A stretch of DNA of 64,000 nt from Proteobacteria bacterium UBA7415 (GCA_002470515.1 DKML01000031.1:248001-312000), one strand, 5' to 3'. Counted from the stretch's first letter, positions 33,380-42,473 are shown. Numbers and translations: made by a program. Notes: generated by a model not told the origin, from the sequence alone.

Positions 33380-34351
33380 ATGACTCAGCCCAGAAGCACG
33401 CTTATCTCTCTTTCAGATACGCCCTACTACCACTGCGTCTCACGTTGTGTTCGTCAGGCCTTTTTGTGTGGCGAAGACCGTAAGTCAGGTAAGTCGTATG
33501 AACACCGCCGAGAATGGCTTGAACAAAAGCTATTGTGTACGGCTGACTCGTTTGCCATCAGAGTGTGTGCTTATTCTATAATGAGTAATCACTACCACGT
33601 TGTTCTAAGAGTGTGCCCAGAACAAGCTGATGAATGGTCTTTTAAAGAAGTCGTATTTCGATGGCATTCGCTCTATTCGGGAACTGTCTTTTCTAGACGA
33701 TTCATGGCTGGCGAAGCACTATCGACTGCTGAGCGTCACGAGTTAAATCAATCGGTTACGATATGGCGTGAGCGGCTAACAAACATTTCGTGGTTAATGA
33801 AAATTGTAAATCATGCCTTGGCTCTTATGGCCAATGAAGAAGACCAGTGCAAAGGTCATTTTTGGGAAAGTCGCTTTAAGAGCCAAGCGCTCCTAGATGA
33901 TCGAGCCCTACTAGCCTGTATGGCGTATGTGGACTTAAACCCCATTCGAGCTAAGCTAGCTCGTACGCCAGAAGATTCAGACCACACGAGCATCAAGAAC
34001 CGCATTGATTCAATTGCCAAAAAGACAACGCCCGTAAAGTGTTTAGATGACTTCGTAGGTATCAAGAAGGATGTTGATGGTATTCCGTTTAAGCTTGAAG
34101 ACTACATAGATTTGGTTGAATGGAGTGGACGTATTATCCATCCCAACAAACGAGGATTTATAAAAAGCGACGAACCAGAAATGTTAAGTCGGTTGAGTTT
34201 AGACAAAGACGCTTGGCATACACTCGTTACTCAGTTTGAGCAGCAATTTGGTCATTGGGTCGGCTCAGAACATATTGTTCGGCAGGTATATGAAGACCAC
34301 CATTACCAGCGTACCCCCAGTACCAGATCTCATCGTTGCTTATTCGGCTAA
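33380..34351 (+). CDS. REP-associated tyrosine transposase (RAYT, Y1/HUH family)
   Basis: A 323-residue Y1_Tnp (IS200-like) protein. The HUH metal motif is in SIMSNHYHVV (H71, H73), and the conserved AYVDLNPIRAKLA block follows the CKGHFWESRFKSQ helix. This longer group is common in marine and other gammaproteobacteria as single-copy, usually domesticated transposases linked to REP-type palindromes. It is the only plus-strand gene in the accessory region. The start ATG at 33380 is assumed from the reading frame and alignment of TPYYHCVSRCVRQ. Tandem repeats lie just upstream. Confidence 0.88.
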   Translation: MTQPRSTLISLSDTPYYHCVSRCVRQAFLCGEDRKSGKSYEHRREWLEQKLLCTADSFAIRVCAYSIMSNHYHVVLRVCPEQADEWSFKEVVFRWHSLYSGTVFSRRFMAGEALSTAERHELNQSVTIWRERLTNISWLMKIVNHALALMANEEDQCKGHFWESRFKSQALLDDRALLACMAYVDLNPIRAKLARTPEDSDHTSIKNRIDSIAKKTTPVKCLDDFVGIKKDVDGIPFKLEDYIDLVEWSGRIIHPNKRGFIKSDEPEMLSRLSLDKDAWHTLVTQFEQQFGHWVGSEHIVRQVYEDHHYQRTPSTRSHRCLFG

Positions 34352-34704
34352 ATACGCACCTTAGAGAAATTTAAATCTAACCGTTTAGTTAGGTGAGTGA
34401 CTTTCTTATTTAATATTTAAGCTTCTAACGAATCCTCTACAATATTGAAGCGTTTAGTGTTGGTTTAAGTCAAAAACACTCGCCATATCTCTGATAAAGA
34501 CAAATTGCAAATCGCTTCAACCTTGATTTTGATGTTTCTTAAAGTTTTGATGGGTGTCCAGCATTGGTCACCACAGACAACGAAGAACTGTGTGTTCCAA
34601 TTAAGACCTCCAATAACGCCGTTGCAGTAATTTGTTTATAACTGATCGACTCGCTAGGCAACATCACAAACCTATGATGTTGCCTAGCCATCAGGTATCT
34701 ATGG
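34352..34704. other. Intergenic stretch with a 14-bp perfect hairpin
   Basis: No gene in 353 bases. At 34653-34688 a perfect 14-bp stem (GCTAGGCAACATCA and its complement) with an eight-base loop ends 16 bases past the TPR gene stop. No T-run follows. A similar TTGCCTAGC-containing hairpin is at 39934-39951. It may be a REP-type palindrome or an unusual terminator. Confidence 0.7.
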
Positions 34705-35190
34705 TTACATCCAAATTCGATCTAGGTCATCCGAGTACAACTCAATAGCGGTTCGATATTTCTTAATCGAATCGTTATCTGTTGTAGACACAATTAAAGA
34801 TAATAGTTGACTAGTGGCTTCTTTGTGCCGACCTAAGTTGTATAAGCACATTGCATAGAAGGGCTGAATTTCAATAGCTTCAGGGTATTCAACTAAAATA
34901 CACTCAAAATAATTAAGCGCGTCTTCGTAACGCCCTACACTGCGCAATGTGCTTGCTAATCCAAATAGAGCATCGAATATCTCTGCTTTACTAAGCTGCC
35001 CATCAATTGCTAATTCATAGTGCTCTATAGCGGCTAACTCTTGGCTTTCGTTGTCGTACGACCAAGCAATCTGTAAATGCGCTTTTGCGGCGAACTCAGG
35101 CTTGGGTAGCAAGTTGGTGAGTAACGCCCTTGATGCTGCGTACTCACCTTGCTTGCGCAGCTCAATTGCTTCTTTGATTATTGCATTCAT
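34705..35190 (-). CDS. TPR-repeat protein
   Basis: A 161-residue soluble protein made of tetratricopeptide repeats: LRKQGEYAASRALLTNLL (near 12-29), HLQIAWSYDNESQELAAIEHYELAI and LASTLRSVGRYEDALNYFECIL, then QPFYAMCLYNLGRHKEATSQLL. It is a bacterial small-TPR group of the kind often annotated as bacterial TPR family. TPRs bind protein partners. No other domain is present. Confidence 0.8.
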   Translation of the reverse strand: MNAIIKEAIELRKQGEYAASRALLTNLLPKPEFAAKAHLQIAWSYDNESQELAAIEHYELAIDGQLSKAEIFDALFGLASTLRSVGRYEDALNYFECILVEYPEAIEIQPFYAMCLYNLGRHKEATSQLLSLIVSTTDNDSIKKYRTAIELYSDDLDRIWM

Positions 35191-35240
35191 TAACTTTCAC
35201 GTACGCGACCGCGGACAAACAGTGGCTATTATTTAGCCCG

Positions 35241-35891
35241 CTAGAACTTAAACGGTATTGCTGCATCTATGAGCTGGTAGATATGCCCCGCTTCACCCAT
35301 CCAAATAAGGTACAGGACAGCCGCGACATTCAAGAGCGCAGTAAACCAAAACCCTGTTAAAAAAGACGTCTTGCTTGATTTGTGACGTAATTGACGCTGA
35401 GCCAATAACGCACCTGGCCAACCGCATACAAGAGCCAAAACATGTAAGTTAAATTCTGGAATGCGCCACCGATCAGACTGTGCCGATGCTTTATCTATAG
35501 CATAGGCTAGATATGTGACTAAGCTCGCGGCTACAAACAAAAACGCTACTGCGTAATGCAGTCGACCAATTGCGGTAGAAACAATCACAACGCAAAGAAA
35601 AAGCAGTGTGAGCTGAATAGCAAGCTTACTCTCTCCTGAACCGCTATTATGCGAACGGTTTTCGGTTTTGTGCTTGGCGGCAGCCTCACCCACAAATCGC
35701 GCATTTTCCGCTCTAGGACGTCCGTCTTTATCCCTGGCTAATTCGTAGGTAACACGGTCACCTGCATAGGGTCTGCGAACTTTTGTCTCGAAACTCTTTA
35801 TGTGTAGAAATACAGAGTCTTCATCGTCGGAGGCAATAAAACCGAAACCTCTTTTGTCGACCCAGCGAGTTATTTTTCCTTCATGGCGCAT
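35241..35891 (-). CDS. Cold-shock domain plus DUF1294 membrane protein
   Basis: A 216-residue protein from the ATG at 35891. Residues 1-66 are a cold-shock domain (GKITRWVDKRGFGFIAS with the RNP motif, DSVFLHIKSF). The rest has three to four helices and the DUF1294 pattern YAIDKASAQSDRWRIPEFNLHVLALVCGWPGALLAQRQLRHK. This fusion is common in proteobacteria. The start is favoured by GGAGAG 10-15 bases upstream; a longer TTG-start frame exists. Function of the membrane part is unknown. Confidence 0.88.
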   Translation of the reverse strand: MRHEGKITRWVDKRGFGFIASDDEDSVFLHIKSFETKVRRPYAGDRVTYELARDKDGRPRAENARFVGEAAAKHKTENRSHNSGSGESKLAIQLTLLFLCVVIVSTAIGRLHYAVAFLFVAASLVTYLAYAIDKASAQSDRWRIPEFNLHVLALVCGWPGALLAQRQLRHKSSKTSFLTGFWFTALLNVAAVLYLIWMGEAGHIYQLIDAAIPFKF

Positions 35892-35912
35892 ATTTTTGGC
35901 TCTCTCCAAATT

Positions 35913-36647
35913 TTATTTATTGGTATTTTGCTCGACTACACCCATGGTGTGGTCAAGCATCGTGGCATCACCTGGCTTCCCGTGACCTGGCACCACTAGA
36001 GTAATTGGGTTGAATTTATCCTTTACTTTTTGTACCGAACTCGCCCAACGGCCAATACTGGCATCACCCGTAAACCCAAGGCTACCCCACTCAAAGCTTC
36101 GGATCAAACATCCGCCAAACAAGACTTGTTGTTCTGGCAGCCAAATCACTAAATTGTCTTTTGCGTGCCCTTCGCCAGGATAAAATGCCTGAACGCGACC
36201 GCCCAACATTTCAAAGCTCTCTCCTGAAAACGAATTCAATGCTCTGGTTTTTCCTTTCTCAAGAAGAATCTCATCTGTCATCTTAGAAGTGTACGTAGGT
36301 ATCGACTTTGAGTTGAGTAACGCTATGCCTGCGGTTCGATCATCATGAAAGTGGGTAGAAATACTCCCTTGCAATTGCCACCCCTGGCCGGCAATCCACT
36401 TTAGTAACAGCTCAGTGTCCGTTTCTGACCAAGGAGTGTCAACGATAAAGGCTTGATCTTGATGCACTACAACAAGGCCATTGGAATCTATCCACCCCGA
36501 TCTCTCAAAGTGCTTGTATGAAGTATGTACATATACGCCATCTGTAAGAGGCTCTACCCTCAGCGGCTTATGAACTTCGTTCGCGTGGAGATGCTGGCAA
36601 ACAGCTAATGTGAAAAGCAGAGGTAAGACGACTAAATACTTATTCAT
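35913..36647 (-). CDS. Subclass B1 metallo-beta-lactamase
   Basis: A complete 244-residue metallo-beta-lactamase with a signal peptide (MNKYLVVLPLLFTLAVC). The zinc ligands are all in place: HFHDDR (H99, H101, D103) and H161 in GEGHAKDN, C180 in GGCLIRS, and H222 in PGHGKPG. The Zn2 Cys and this spacing mark subclass B1, and HFHDDRTAGI plus GGCLIRS are close in pattern to VIM-type enzymes. It should hydrolyse penicillins, cephalosporins and probably carbapenems in the periplasm. Some B1-fold proteins have other substrates. It is adjacent to the cold-shock/DUF1294 gene and has no mobile element touching it. Confidence 0.88.
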   Translation of the reverse strand: MNKYLVVLPLLFTLAVCQHLHANEVHKPLRVEPLTDGVYVHTSYKHFERSGWIDSNGLVVVHQDQAFIVDTPWSETDTELLLKWIAGQGWQLQGSISTHFHDDRTAGIALLNSKSIPTYTSKMTDEILLEKGKTRALNSFSGESFEMLGGRVQAFYPGEGHAKDNLVIWLPEQQVLFGGCLIRSFEWGSLGFTGDASIGRWASSVQKVKDKFNPITLVVPGHGKPGDATMLDHTMGVVEQNTNK

Positions 36648-36712
36648 TTCTGGGATAGTAGGGTAGTTTTTGACAAGGTTTATTCGTGCTTCGATTATCT
36701 AAGCAGCAACTC

Positions 36713-37258
36713 TCACTCACCAACCATGTTCGTTAACTTTTCTACCGTATTCCAATTTCTTGCGGTGGCCGGCACACCGATTAGCTTCTCTGCAGAAGCA
36801 GCAAGCTTGGACTGGCCTATTCCGTCAGGTGCATATAGATAAAACACTGTATCGGTTAGTGTAAATTGCTCTGACTTAATTTTTAGAGCCTCTAGTTTCT
36901 CAAGATTGGGCGTAGCAGCGGGAGCATCCAGAAAATAGAAATGCACTACCTTTCCAATGTCGACTGGGTAAGGATTTTTGCTCACAGCGGTGGCAAGCTT
37001 CTCTGCTCCCATTAGCAACACGGTCGGCTTAAAACCCATCTTGTTTTGAATCGCTTTGCTGATTTTTACCGCTTCATTCGCGCCAAGTTTACCCACTGTT
37101 TCAAACGCGACATTGCCGCTTTGAATATAAGTTCTAATATTTTCGTACCCAAGCCCTGCCAAAATCTCAGAAAGATCTTTCATTGGCAGTTTGTTGTTAC
37201 CGCCCACATTTATGCCACGAAATAGCGCTATATGAGTAGTCACTTTATTTATTTCCAA
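36713..37258 (-). CDS. DUF1697 family protein
   Basis: A 181-residue protein with the family features HIALFRGINVGGNNKLPMKDL and NIRTYIQSGNVAFET near the start and VPATARNWNTVEKL at the end. Function is not established for the family. The start overlaps the stop of the VOC gene by 10 bases; a GTG at residue 6 is an alternative start, closer to family length. Confidence 0.88.
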   Translation of the reverse strand: MEINKVTTHIALFRGINVGGNNKLPMKDLSEILAGLGYENIRTYIQSGNVAFETVGKLGANEAVKISKAIQNKMGFKPTVLLMGAEKLATAVSKNPYPVDIGKVVHFYFLDAPAATPNLEKLEALKIKSEQFTLTDTVFYLYAPDGIGQSKLAASAEKLIGVPATARNWNTVEKLTNMVGE

Positions 37259-37629
37259 ACATTCGCCATCTTCTCAAGGTCTGACCGAATAGGTTCAATA
37301 ACACAAAATCGATGTTTGCTCTGCGCTTCCATAACCACCCACTTTTCCATCCACTCAACGACGCTAGCCCCAGCGGCTTCCAACCGTTTAACTTCGGCGT
37401 CAATATCGTCTGTTTCGATAGCAGAGAGAACTCCACTCGGATGCTCCACTTTTTGCAGGAGTACTTGCGCTTCTGATGGTGCGCCGTTTAGTCGAATATA
37501 TTTTGAGTTAACCTGGATTTCTTGAGATTCGGGCTGTGTTCCTAAAGCGGCTACCCAGAAACGAGCCTGGTCTGCTTGGTCATCTGACTGACAATCTACA
37601 ACTAGTGCGCCTAATCTGCTCTTATGCAT
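37249..37629 (-). CDS. VOC-superfamily (glyoxalase-like) protein
   Basis: A 126-residue single VOC domain with LVVDCQSDDQADQARFWVAALG at the N-terminus and VEHPSGVLSAIETDDIDAEVKRLEAAGASVV in the second half, ending near a variant of the metal-Glu strand. Members include glyoxalases, dioxygenases and resistance proteins. The metal ligands are not all clear, so no reaction is assigned. It overlaps the DUF1697 gene and follows the TetR gene by 13 bases. Confidence 0.78.
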   Translation of the reverse strand: MHKSRLGALVVDCQSDDQADQARFWVAALGTQPESQEIQVNSKYIRLNGAPSEAQVLLQKVEHPSGVLSAIETDDIDAEVKRLEAAGASVVEWMEKWVVMEAQSKHRFCVIEPIRSDLEKMANVWK

Positions 37630-37642
37630 AAGTCACTACGGT

Positions 37643-38281
37643 TTACCCTTTACAGGCTTCTTTAAAACCAGCAGCCACAAATGGAATCATGATTCCATAC
37701 GCAGTCTGAAAGTCGGAGCTGTGACATTTGTTGTTCGATAGCCGGTCTATACGTCCGGTTTGAGCCAGGGTTAGCGTAAGCGCGCCCGAAAGATTGTGAT
37801 AACACCAATAGATTTTTTCTTCATCTGCGTCAGGCATCGCTTTTTTAATTGCAGCCAGAAACTCTAGAACGAGCGCATCAAAAGTAGATGACATTAACTT
37901 CTCACCCCATACTGCAGAATTATTCACATATGCAATAAGTGCCAGATAGTTTTTCCAGCCTGGGTCTGGGCTTTCTTGCGCTATTTCTAAAGGCAGAAGA
38001 AAGGCCTCAATGATTTTTTCGATGGTAGGGCCAGACTTGCCAGCCTCGGCTTGAACTTTTTGTAACGCCTCTAAGCGTGTTCTATTGAGCTCTCCTGCGC
38101 GACGTTGAAAAACGGCTTCGAATACATCCATCTTTTTACCAAAATGGTATCCAGCTAAGGCTAGATCCACGCCCGCCTCGGAGGCGATTTTACGCATGGT
38201 TACGCCATCATACCCATGATAGGCAAACAAGGCTTCGGCCGCATCCAAGATCTTATCTTTCTTTTCTATTTTTGGGCTCAT
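37643..38281 (-). CDS. TetR-family transcriptional regulator
   Basis: A 212-residue TetR/AcrR repressor. The N-terminal HTH has KILDAAEALFAYHGYDGVTMRKIASEAGV (about 10-38) and LALAGYHFGKKMDVFEAV, the recognition helix. The C-terminal part is helical and would bind a small ligand. It is divergent from the Na+/solute symporter gene, with a perfect 7-bp-arm palindrome between them, and the same palindrome occurs before the receptor at 40117. It is therefore a good candidate regulator of both and probably of itself. Confidence 0.88.
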   Translation of the reverse strand: MSPKIEKKDKILDAAEALFAYHGYDGVTMRKIASEAGVDLALAGYHFGKKMDVFEAVFQRRAGELNRTRLEALQKVQAEAGKSGPTIEKIIEAFLLPLEIAQESPDPGWKNYLALIAYVNNSAVWGEKLMSSTFDALVLEFLAAIKKAMPDADEEKIYWCYHNLSGALTLTLAQTGRIDRLSNNKCHSSDFQTAYGIMIPFVAAGFKEACKG

Positions 38282-38422
38282 GCTCGGCCGATAGAGTCGT
38301 TTTTTATGGTTAGTTCAACTTAGCACAAAAGTCATTTAGAGTCTCTTTTGCGCTTCTAGAGCGCCTCTCTGGCGCATTTATTCAGTTTCTTTTACAAATT
38401 ACACGAGTATTATATTTGTAAT

Positions 38423-38438
38423 TTCAACAAATGTTGAA
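38423..38438. promoter_or_regulatory. Palindromic operator between TetR and symporter genes
   Basis: TTCAACAAATGTTGAA has 7-base arms with a two-base centre, followed by TATA. It lies 38 bases before the symporter ATG and 142 bases from the TetR start. The core recurs before the TonB-dependent receptor at 40040-40055. Candidate site for the TetR protein. Confidence 0.75.
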
Positions 38439-38475
38439 TATATTTTGCCCTGCCTAACTTTCAAAGAAGAAAACC

Positions 38476-39903
38476 ATGACACCAGAAATCTTTAAGTACT
38501 TACTTACCTTCTCTTATCTAGTTCTTGTTCTGTGGTTATCGTTCATTGGAATGCGGCGCACAACTGATCTCGCAAGCTTTGCGATTGGCGATAAGCAATT
38601 CAGCCCTTATCTGATTGGCTTAACATTGTCAGCGTCTATAGCGTCTACAGCGACCTTTGTGATTAACCCCGGGTTTATATACGTACATGGTTTATCCGCG
38701 TTCTTTCATTTTGGCATTGCCGCTTCGGGCGGAATCCTCACTGCGTTCTTAGTTCTCACCAGAGGCTTCTTAAAGTTTGGCACATCGAGTAATGCCGTCA
38801 CCATTCCGCAATGGGTATACCATCGCTATCAGAGCGGCGAGTTGCGTTTGTTCTTTGCTGTTATTAACTTACTTTCAATTGCCTTTGTTGTATTAATCTT
38901 AGTAGGTTGCAGTCTTTTAGTAAGCGGTATGTTTCCAGTAAGCCAGAAGCTCGCATTGGTGCTCGTCATGCTGTTCGTTTTTTCATACGTGTTAACGGGC
39001 GGCACCTATGCCCATGCCTACACCAACGCATTGCAGGGTGGCATGATGTTGCTCATCGCGATTTTTCTATTTGCCGATGGGATTGGCACAATGGGTGACG
39101 GTTTTGTTAGTTCTTTACGCGCCGTAGGTCCGGATTTCGCCAGCGTGTTCAATCCGTCATCTGATCTGTATTACGACTTTTTCTCGGTTTTTGTGTCGGG
39201 CTTTGTCGTTACCTTTGCGCTGATGCTACAGCCGCATATTCTGACCAAGATTCTTTATTTGCGCGAACCGAGTGACATAAACAAGTTTATCTGGACCACG
39301 GTCTTAGTCGGCTTTGGCTTTAGTCTAATTTTAATGATTGGATTTTTCGCTCGCTTTTCTGGCCTAGAAATCCCCATGCAAGATCAAGTCGTGCGCGACT
39401 ACCTTGTGTTCCGTTTTATGGGTACCGAAGCGGGCGCTTACCTGCTTACTTTTATTTTTCTCACCTTACTCGCAGCCGGTATGAGCACGCTAGACGGTAT
39501 ATTAGTGTCGCTGTCCGCTATGGTTATTAACGACATCGTTGTGCCATTAACGGGTCGAGCTGACCAAGGCCTTATGTTTTCGCGTATCTTTTTAATTGCG
39601 CTGGGCTTAGTTGGCGTTGCTCTAGCCTGGAACCCCCCAGCACTTGTCGGATTATTTGCGCAAAAAGGAGTGTATGGTTTGGCGGCCGCGTCAGCTGCGC
39701 CTATCCTTATCGGCGTTTTATACACTAAGCCGATACCCGCATGGATCGCGTTAAGCTCAGCCTTCGTCGGGCTATTCACCCATTTAGCCTTGAATCTTGG
39801 CTATGGCGTCAGCAATCCAGCCGTATCGGCAACATTGGCTATCTTTGCCTCGTTTGCGGTATTCGGAACGGGCTTATTGCTGAACAAAACTCGCCAAGCT
39901 TAA
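38476..39903 (+). CDS. Sodium:solute symporter family permease
   Basis: A 475-residue inner-membrane carrier of the SSS/SLC5 type with about 12-13 helices. Family features include GMRRTTDLASFAIGDKQFSPY, SIASTATFVINPGFIYV (helix 2 region), and LAAGMSTLDGILVSLSAMVINDI near 330-352. It takes up an organic solute, perhaps a carboxylate or a zwitterion, with Na+. An AAGAAG site precedes the ATG and a candidate operator lies 38 bases upstream. Downstream are a TonB-dependent receptor, ligase and hydrolases, which suggests that it carries the catabolic substrate or its product. Confidence 0.85.
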   Translation: MTPEIFKYLLTFSYLVLVLWLSFIGMRRTTDLASFAIGDKQFSPYLIGLTLSASIASTATFVINPGFIYVHGLSAFFHFGIAASGGILTAFLVLTRGFLKFGTSSNAVTIPQWVYHRYQSGELRLFFAVINLLSIAFVVLILVGCSLLVSGMFPVSQKLALVLVMLFVFSYVLTGGTYAHAYTNALQGGMMLLIAIFLFADGIGTMGDGFVSSLRAVGPDFASVFNPSSDLYYDFFSVFVSGFVVTFALMLQPHILTKILYLREPSDINKFIWTTVLVGFGFSLILMIGFFARFSGLEIPMQDQVVRDYLVFRFMGTEAGAYLLTFIFLTLLAAGMSTLDGILVSLSAMVINDIVVPLTGRADQGLMFSRIFLIALGLVGVALAWNPPALVGLFAQKGVYGLAAASAAPILIGVLYTKPIPAWIALSSAFVGLFTHLALNLGYGVSNPAVSATLAIFASFAVFGTGLLLNKTRQA

Positions 39904-39933
39904 CCGTTCCTTAGTTAAAGTTTGTTTGACATT

Positions 39934-39951
39934 GCCTAGCGATGGCTAGGC
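39934..39951. terminator. Short hairpin after the symporter gene
   Basis: GCCTAGC and GCTAGGC flank a GATG loop, starting 31 bases after the stop. No T-run follows. It shares TTGCCTAGC with the hairpin at 34653-34688, so it may instead be a dispersed palindrome. Confidence 0.45.
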
Positions 39952-40018
39952 TTCTGCTCGCTTTCGCAATCACTATGAACTTACCTTAACGGACCATCGC
40001 ACCATTCCCCATTGACAT

Positions 40019-40055
40019 TTCAACGCTTGTTGAGTATTTTTCAACAAACGTTGAA
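40019..40055. promoter_or_regulatory. Two operator-like palindromes before the TonB-dependent receptor
   Basis: TTCAACGCTTGTTGAG (40019-40034) and TTCAACAAACGTTGAA (40040-40055) begin 21 bases apart, two helical turns, and both have the TTCAAC-N4-GTTGA pattern of the site at 38423. The second copy matches it in 15 of 16 bases. They lie 62-98 bases before the receptor start. Confidence 0.75.
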
Positions 40056-40116
40056 TAGAAGATACGCGTTGCTTTAAATAATAATACTCATGAACACCCT
40101 TACTGGAGGACTCCCC

Positions 40117-42396
40117 ATGAAAACATTAAGACTCAAAGCGTCCGCACTTGCTGTGGCATCGCTGGTCAGCTTTGGCGCTGCTTTACCCGCACAAGCACAA
40201 TCAAGTGACGGCGCAGGCGAACAAGCCAAGCTGGAAGAAATTGTAGTAACCGCACGTCGTCGCTCAGAATCTCTACAAGATGTGCCGATTGCCGTAACAG
40301 CGATTACAGGCGACCAATTATCACTTAGAGGCGCTGCTGATATTTCTGAGCTCACTCAATCAGTACCTAGTCTCACGGTTGAAGCATCGCGTGCAACTAA
40401 CTCTACACTAACCGCGTTTATCCGCGGCGTTGGTCAGCAAGACCCTTTGGCTGGCTTTGAGCAAGGTGTTGCTCTTTACATCGACGACGTCTACATGGCT
40501 CGCCCTCAAGGGGCATTGCTAGACATCTATGACGTTGAACGCATCGAAGTATTGCGTGGCCCTCAAGGCACATTGTACGGACGTAATGCTGTTGGCGGCG
40601 CAATTAAATATGTTACTCGACGTCTTTCTGACGAACCTGAGTATCGCGTAAAAATGTCAGTCGGTGAGTACAACCAAGCAGACTTAGTAGCAACGGCGTC
40701 TTTGCCAATCAGCGACACATTTCGCGTTGGCGGTACATTCGCTACGCTTAACCGTGACGGTTATGGCGACAACTTAACGACCGGTGCAGGCAACTACGAT
40801 AAAGATGTAACGGGTATACGCCTAAGCGCCGAGTACGAGCCAAGCGAAGACGTATTAGTTCGTCTTAGCTACGACAATACAGACGACGACTCGTCTCCTG
40901 TTGCTGGCTTTAGACCATTCGCAGGTGCCTTTACGGGCTCACCAGTGTTGAGCAACGTTCGCGATACATTTGCTGGCGCTGCAATCAGCCCTTCTACAGC
41001 CGGCATTAACGGTAATAATTCAGTAGAAAGCGAAGGCATCCATTTGTCAGTAGATTGGGCAATTAACGACAATCTAACGTTCCGTTCTATCACAGCCAGC
41101 CGCGAAGACTTCACCGAGTCCGTCATTGATTTTGACAGCCTTGCGTCGCAAGATTTTGACGCTCAAGTGGTTTACGACAATGAGCAGTTCAGCCAAGAAT
41201 TTCAGTTGTTATACGACACAGACCGCCTAAATGTAGTCACAGGTTTTTACTACCTAGATGCCACTGCATCAAATGACTTTGACGTAGTACTAGGGCAACT
41301 AGGCGTTTTAGCTTTTGGTGCTCCATTAACCGCGTACACAGGCGGCGTGGTTGACACCGAGTCTTGGTCAGTATTCGCTGATGCGACTTACGCTCTTAAC
41401 GATCAGTGGAGCCTAACTTTAGGCGGTCGTTATACCGAAGACAAACGAAGCGCGGATATCTTTAGAGCCAACTACTTAGGTACAGGTTCACCACAATTAG
41501 GTAACCCTAGCGCGTTTTTCTTAGCCGCAACCAGTGATTTTGAAGCTAATCGTAAGTTCGATGACTTTACGCCCCGCATTAATATCGCGTATACGATCAA
41601 CGACAATATGAATGTCTATGCTGGCTACAACCAAGGCTTTAAAGCCGGTAGCTTTGATCCGCGTGGGGCCAACTTTGCAACGGCTGAAGTAGTGAATGGT
41701 TTTGAACCAGAAACGATCGACTCTTTTGAGCTGGGCTTTAAAGCCACTTTGCTTGATGGTCGTGCAACCACTAACGTTGCGGTGTTCCAATCTGAGTACA
41801 AAGACATGCAAATCCCTGGTTCAATTGGGGTAGACACAACGGGCGACGGCAACAACGATTCGTTTGTTGGGTCTGTAACCAACGCAGGTCAAGCCGACAT
41901 CAACGGTGTTGAATTTGAAGGTAACTTTTTATTGACCGACAACTTGTCATTGCAATTAGCGGTTAGCTTGCTAGACGCTGAGATTAAAGAGTGGATCGTT
42001 AACGGTGTTAACGTAGCCGCTCAGCGCGAGGTTCAAAACACGCCAGAATCTATGGCTTTTATTGGACTCAACTACACTAAGCAATTGGCATCTGGCTCGC
42101 TATACCTTGGGGCCAACTGGTCTTATCGCGACGATACGTTCCAGTTTGAGTTGCCTACTCCTGTGTTGGATCAAGAATCTTACGACGTAATCAATGCAAG
42201 CATCGTCTGGTCTAACGACGCAGAGAATGTGCGCTTTGGTTTACACGGCAAGAATCTTGGTGACGAAGACATTAAAACGTCTGGCTACTGCTTTGGTTCT
42301 GGTGGTTGCCCATCAACGCTTGGCTTAGAAGACAACACTACTGTGTTCTACGCGCCGCCACGCACAGTGACAGCGACGCTAGAACTAACATTCTAA
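40117..42396 (+). CDS. TonB-dependent outer-membrane receptor
   Basis: A 759-residue receptor using the ATG at 40117 (GGAGGA precedes it; a 9-codon-longer frame has no ribosome site). It has a signal peptide (MKTLRLKASALAVASLVSFG, cleavage near AQA), the TonB-box region EEIVVTARRRSESLQDVP, and plug motifs FIRGVGQQDP and RIEVLRGPQGTLYGRNAVGG. The barrel ends TVTATLELTF. This type is widespread in marine bacteria for organic nutrients. It is preceded by two operator-like palindromes shared with the symporter promoter. Ligand unknown. Confidence 0.93.
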   Translation: MKTLRLKASALAVASLVSFGAALPAQAQSSDGAGEQAKLEEIVVTARRRSESLQDVPIAVTAITGDQLSLRGAADISELTQSVPSLTVEASRATNSTLTAFIRGVGQQDPLAGFEQGVALYIDDVYMARPQGALLDIYDVERIEVLRGPQGTLYGRNAVGGAIKYVTRRLSDEPEYRVKMSVGEYNQADLVATASLPISDTFRVGGTFATLNRDGYGDNLTTGAGNYDKDVTGIRLSAEYEPSEDVLVRLSYDNTDDDSSPVAGFRPFAGAFTGSPVLSNVRDTFAGAAISPSTAGINGNNSVESEGIHLSVDWAINDNLTFRSITASREDFTESVIDFDSLASQDFDAQVVYDNEQFSQEFQLLYDTDRLNVVTGFYYLDATASNDFDVVLGQLGVLAFGAPLTAYTGGVVDTESWSVFADATYALNDQWSLTLGGRYTEDKRSADIFRANYLGTGSPQLGNPSAFFLAATSDFEANRKFDDFTPRINIAYTINDNMNVYAGYNQGFKAGSFDPRGANFATAEVVNGFEPETIDSFELGFKATLLDGRATTNVAVFQSEYKDMQIPGSIGVDTTGDGNNDSFVGSVTNAGQADINGVEFEGNFLLTDNLSLQLAVSLLDAEIKEWIVNGVNVAAQREVQNTPESMAFIGLNYTKQLASGSLYLGANWSYRDDTFQFELPTPVLDQESYDVINASIVWSNDAENVRFGLHGKNLGDEDIKTSGYCFGSGGCPSTLGLEDNTTVFYAPPRTVTATLELTF

Positions 42397-42473
42397 GCTT
42401 GGATTTAAAATCTAGACAATTAGCACGGCCTTTCTCCTAGGGTCCCTACCTGGAAACTCAGGTAATGCAAGAC

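Noticed and set aside
35913..36647. Recently acquired resistance cassette
   Set aside because: No transposon, integron core or IS touches the gene, and the flanks are ordinary chromosomal genes.
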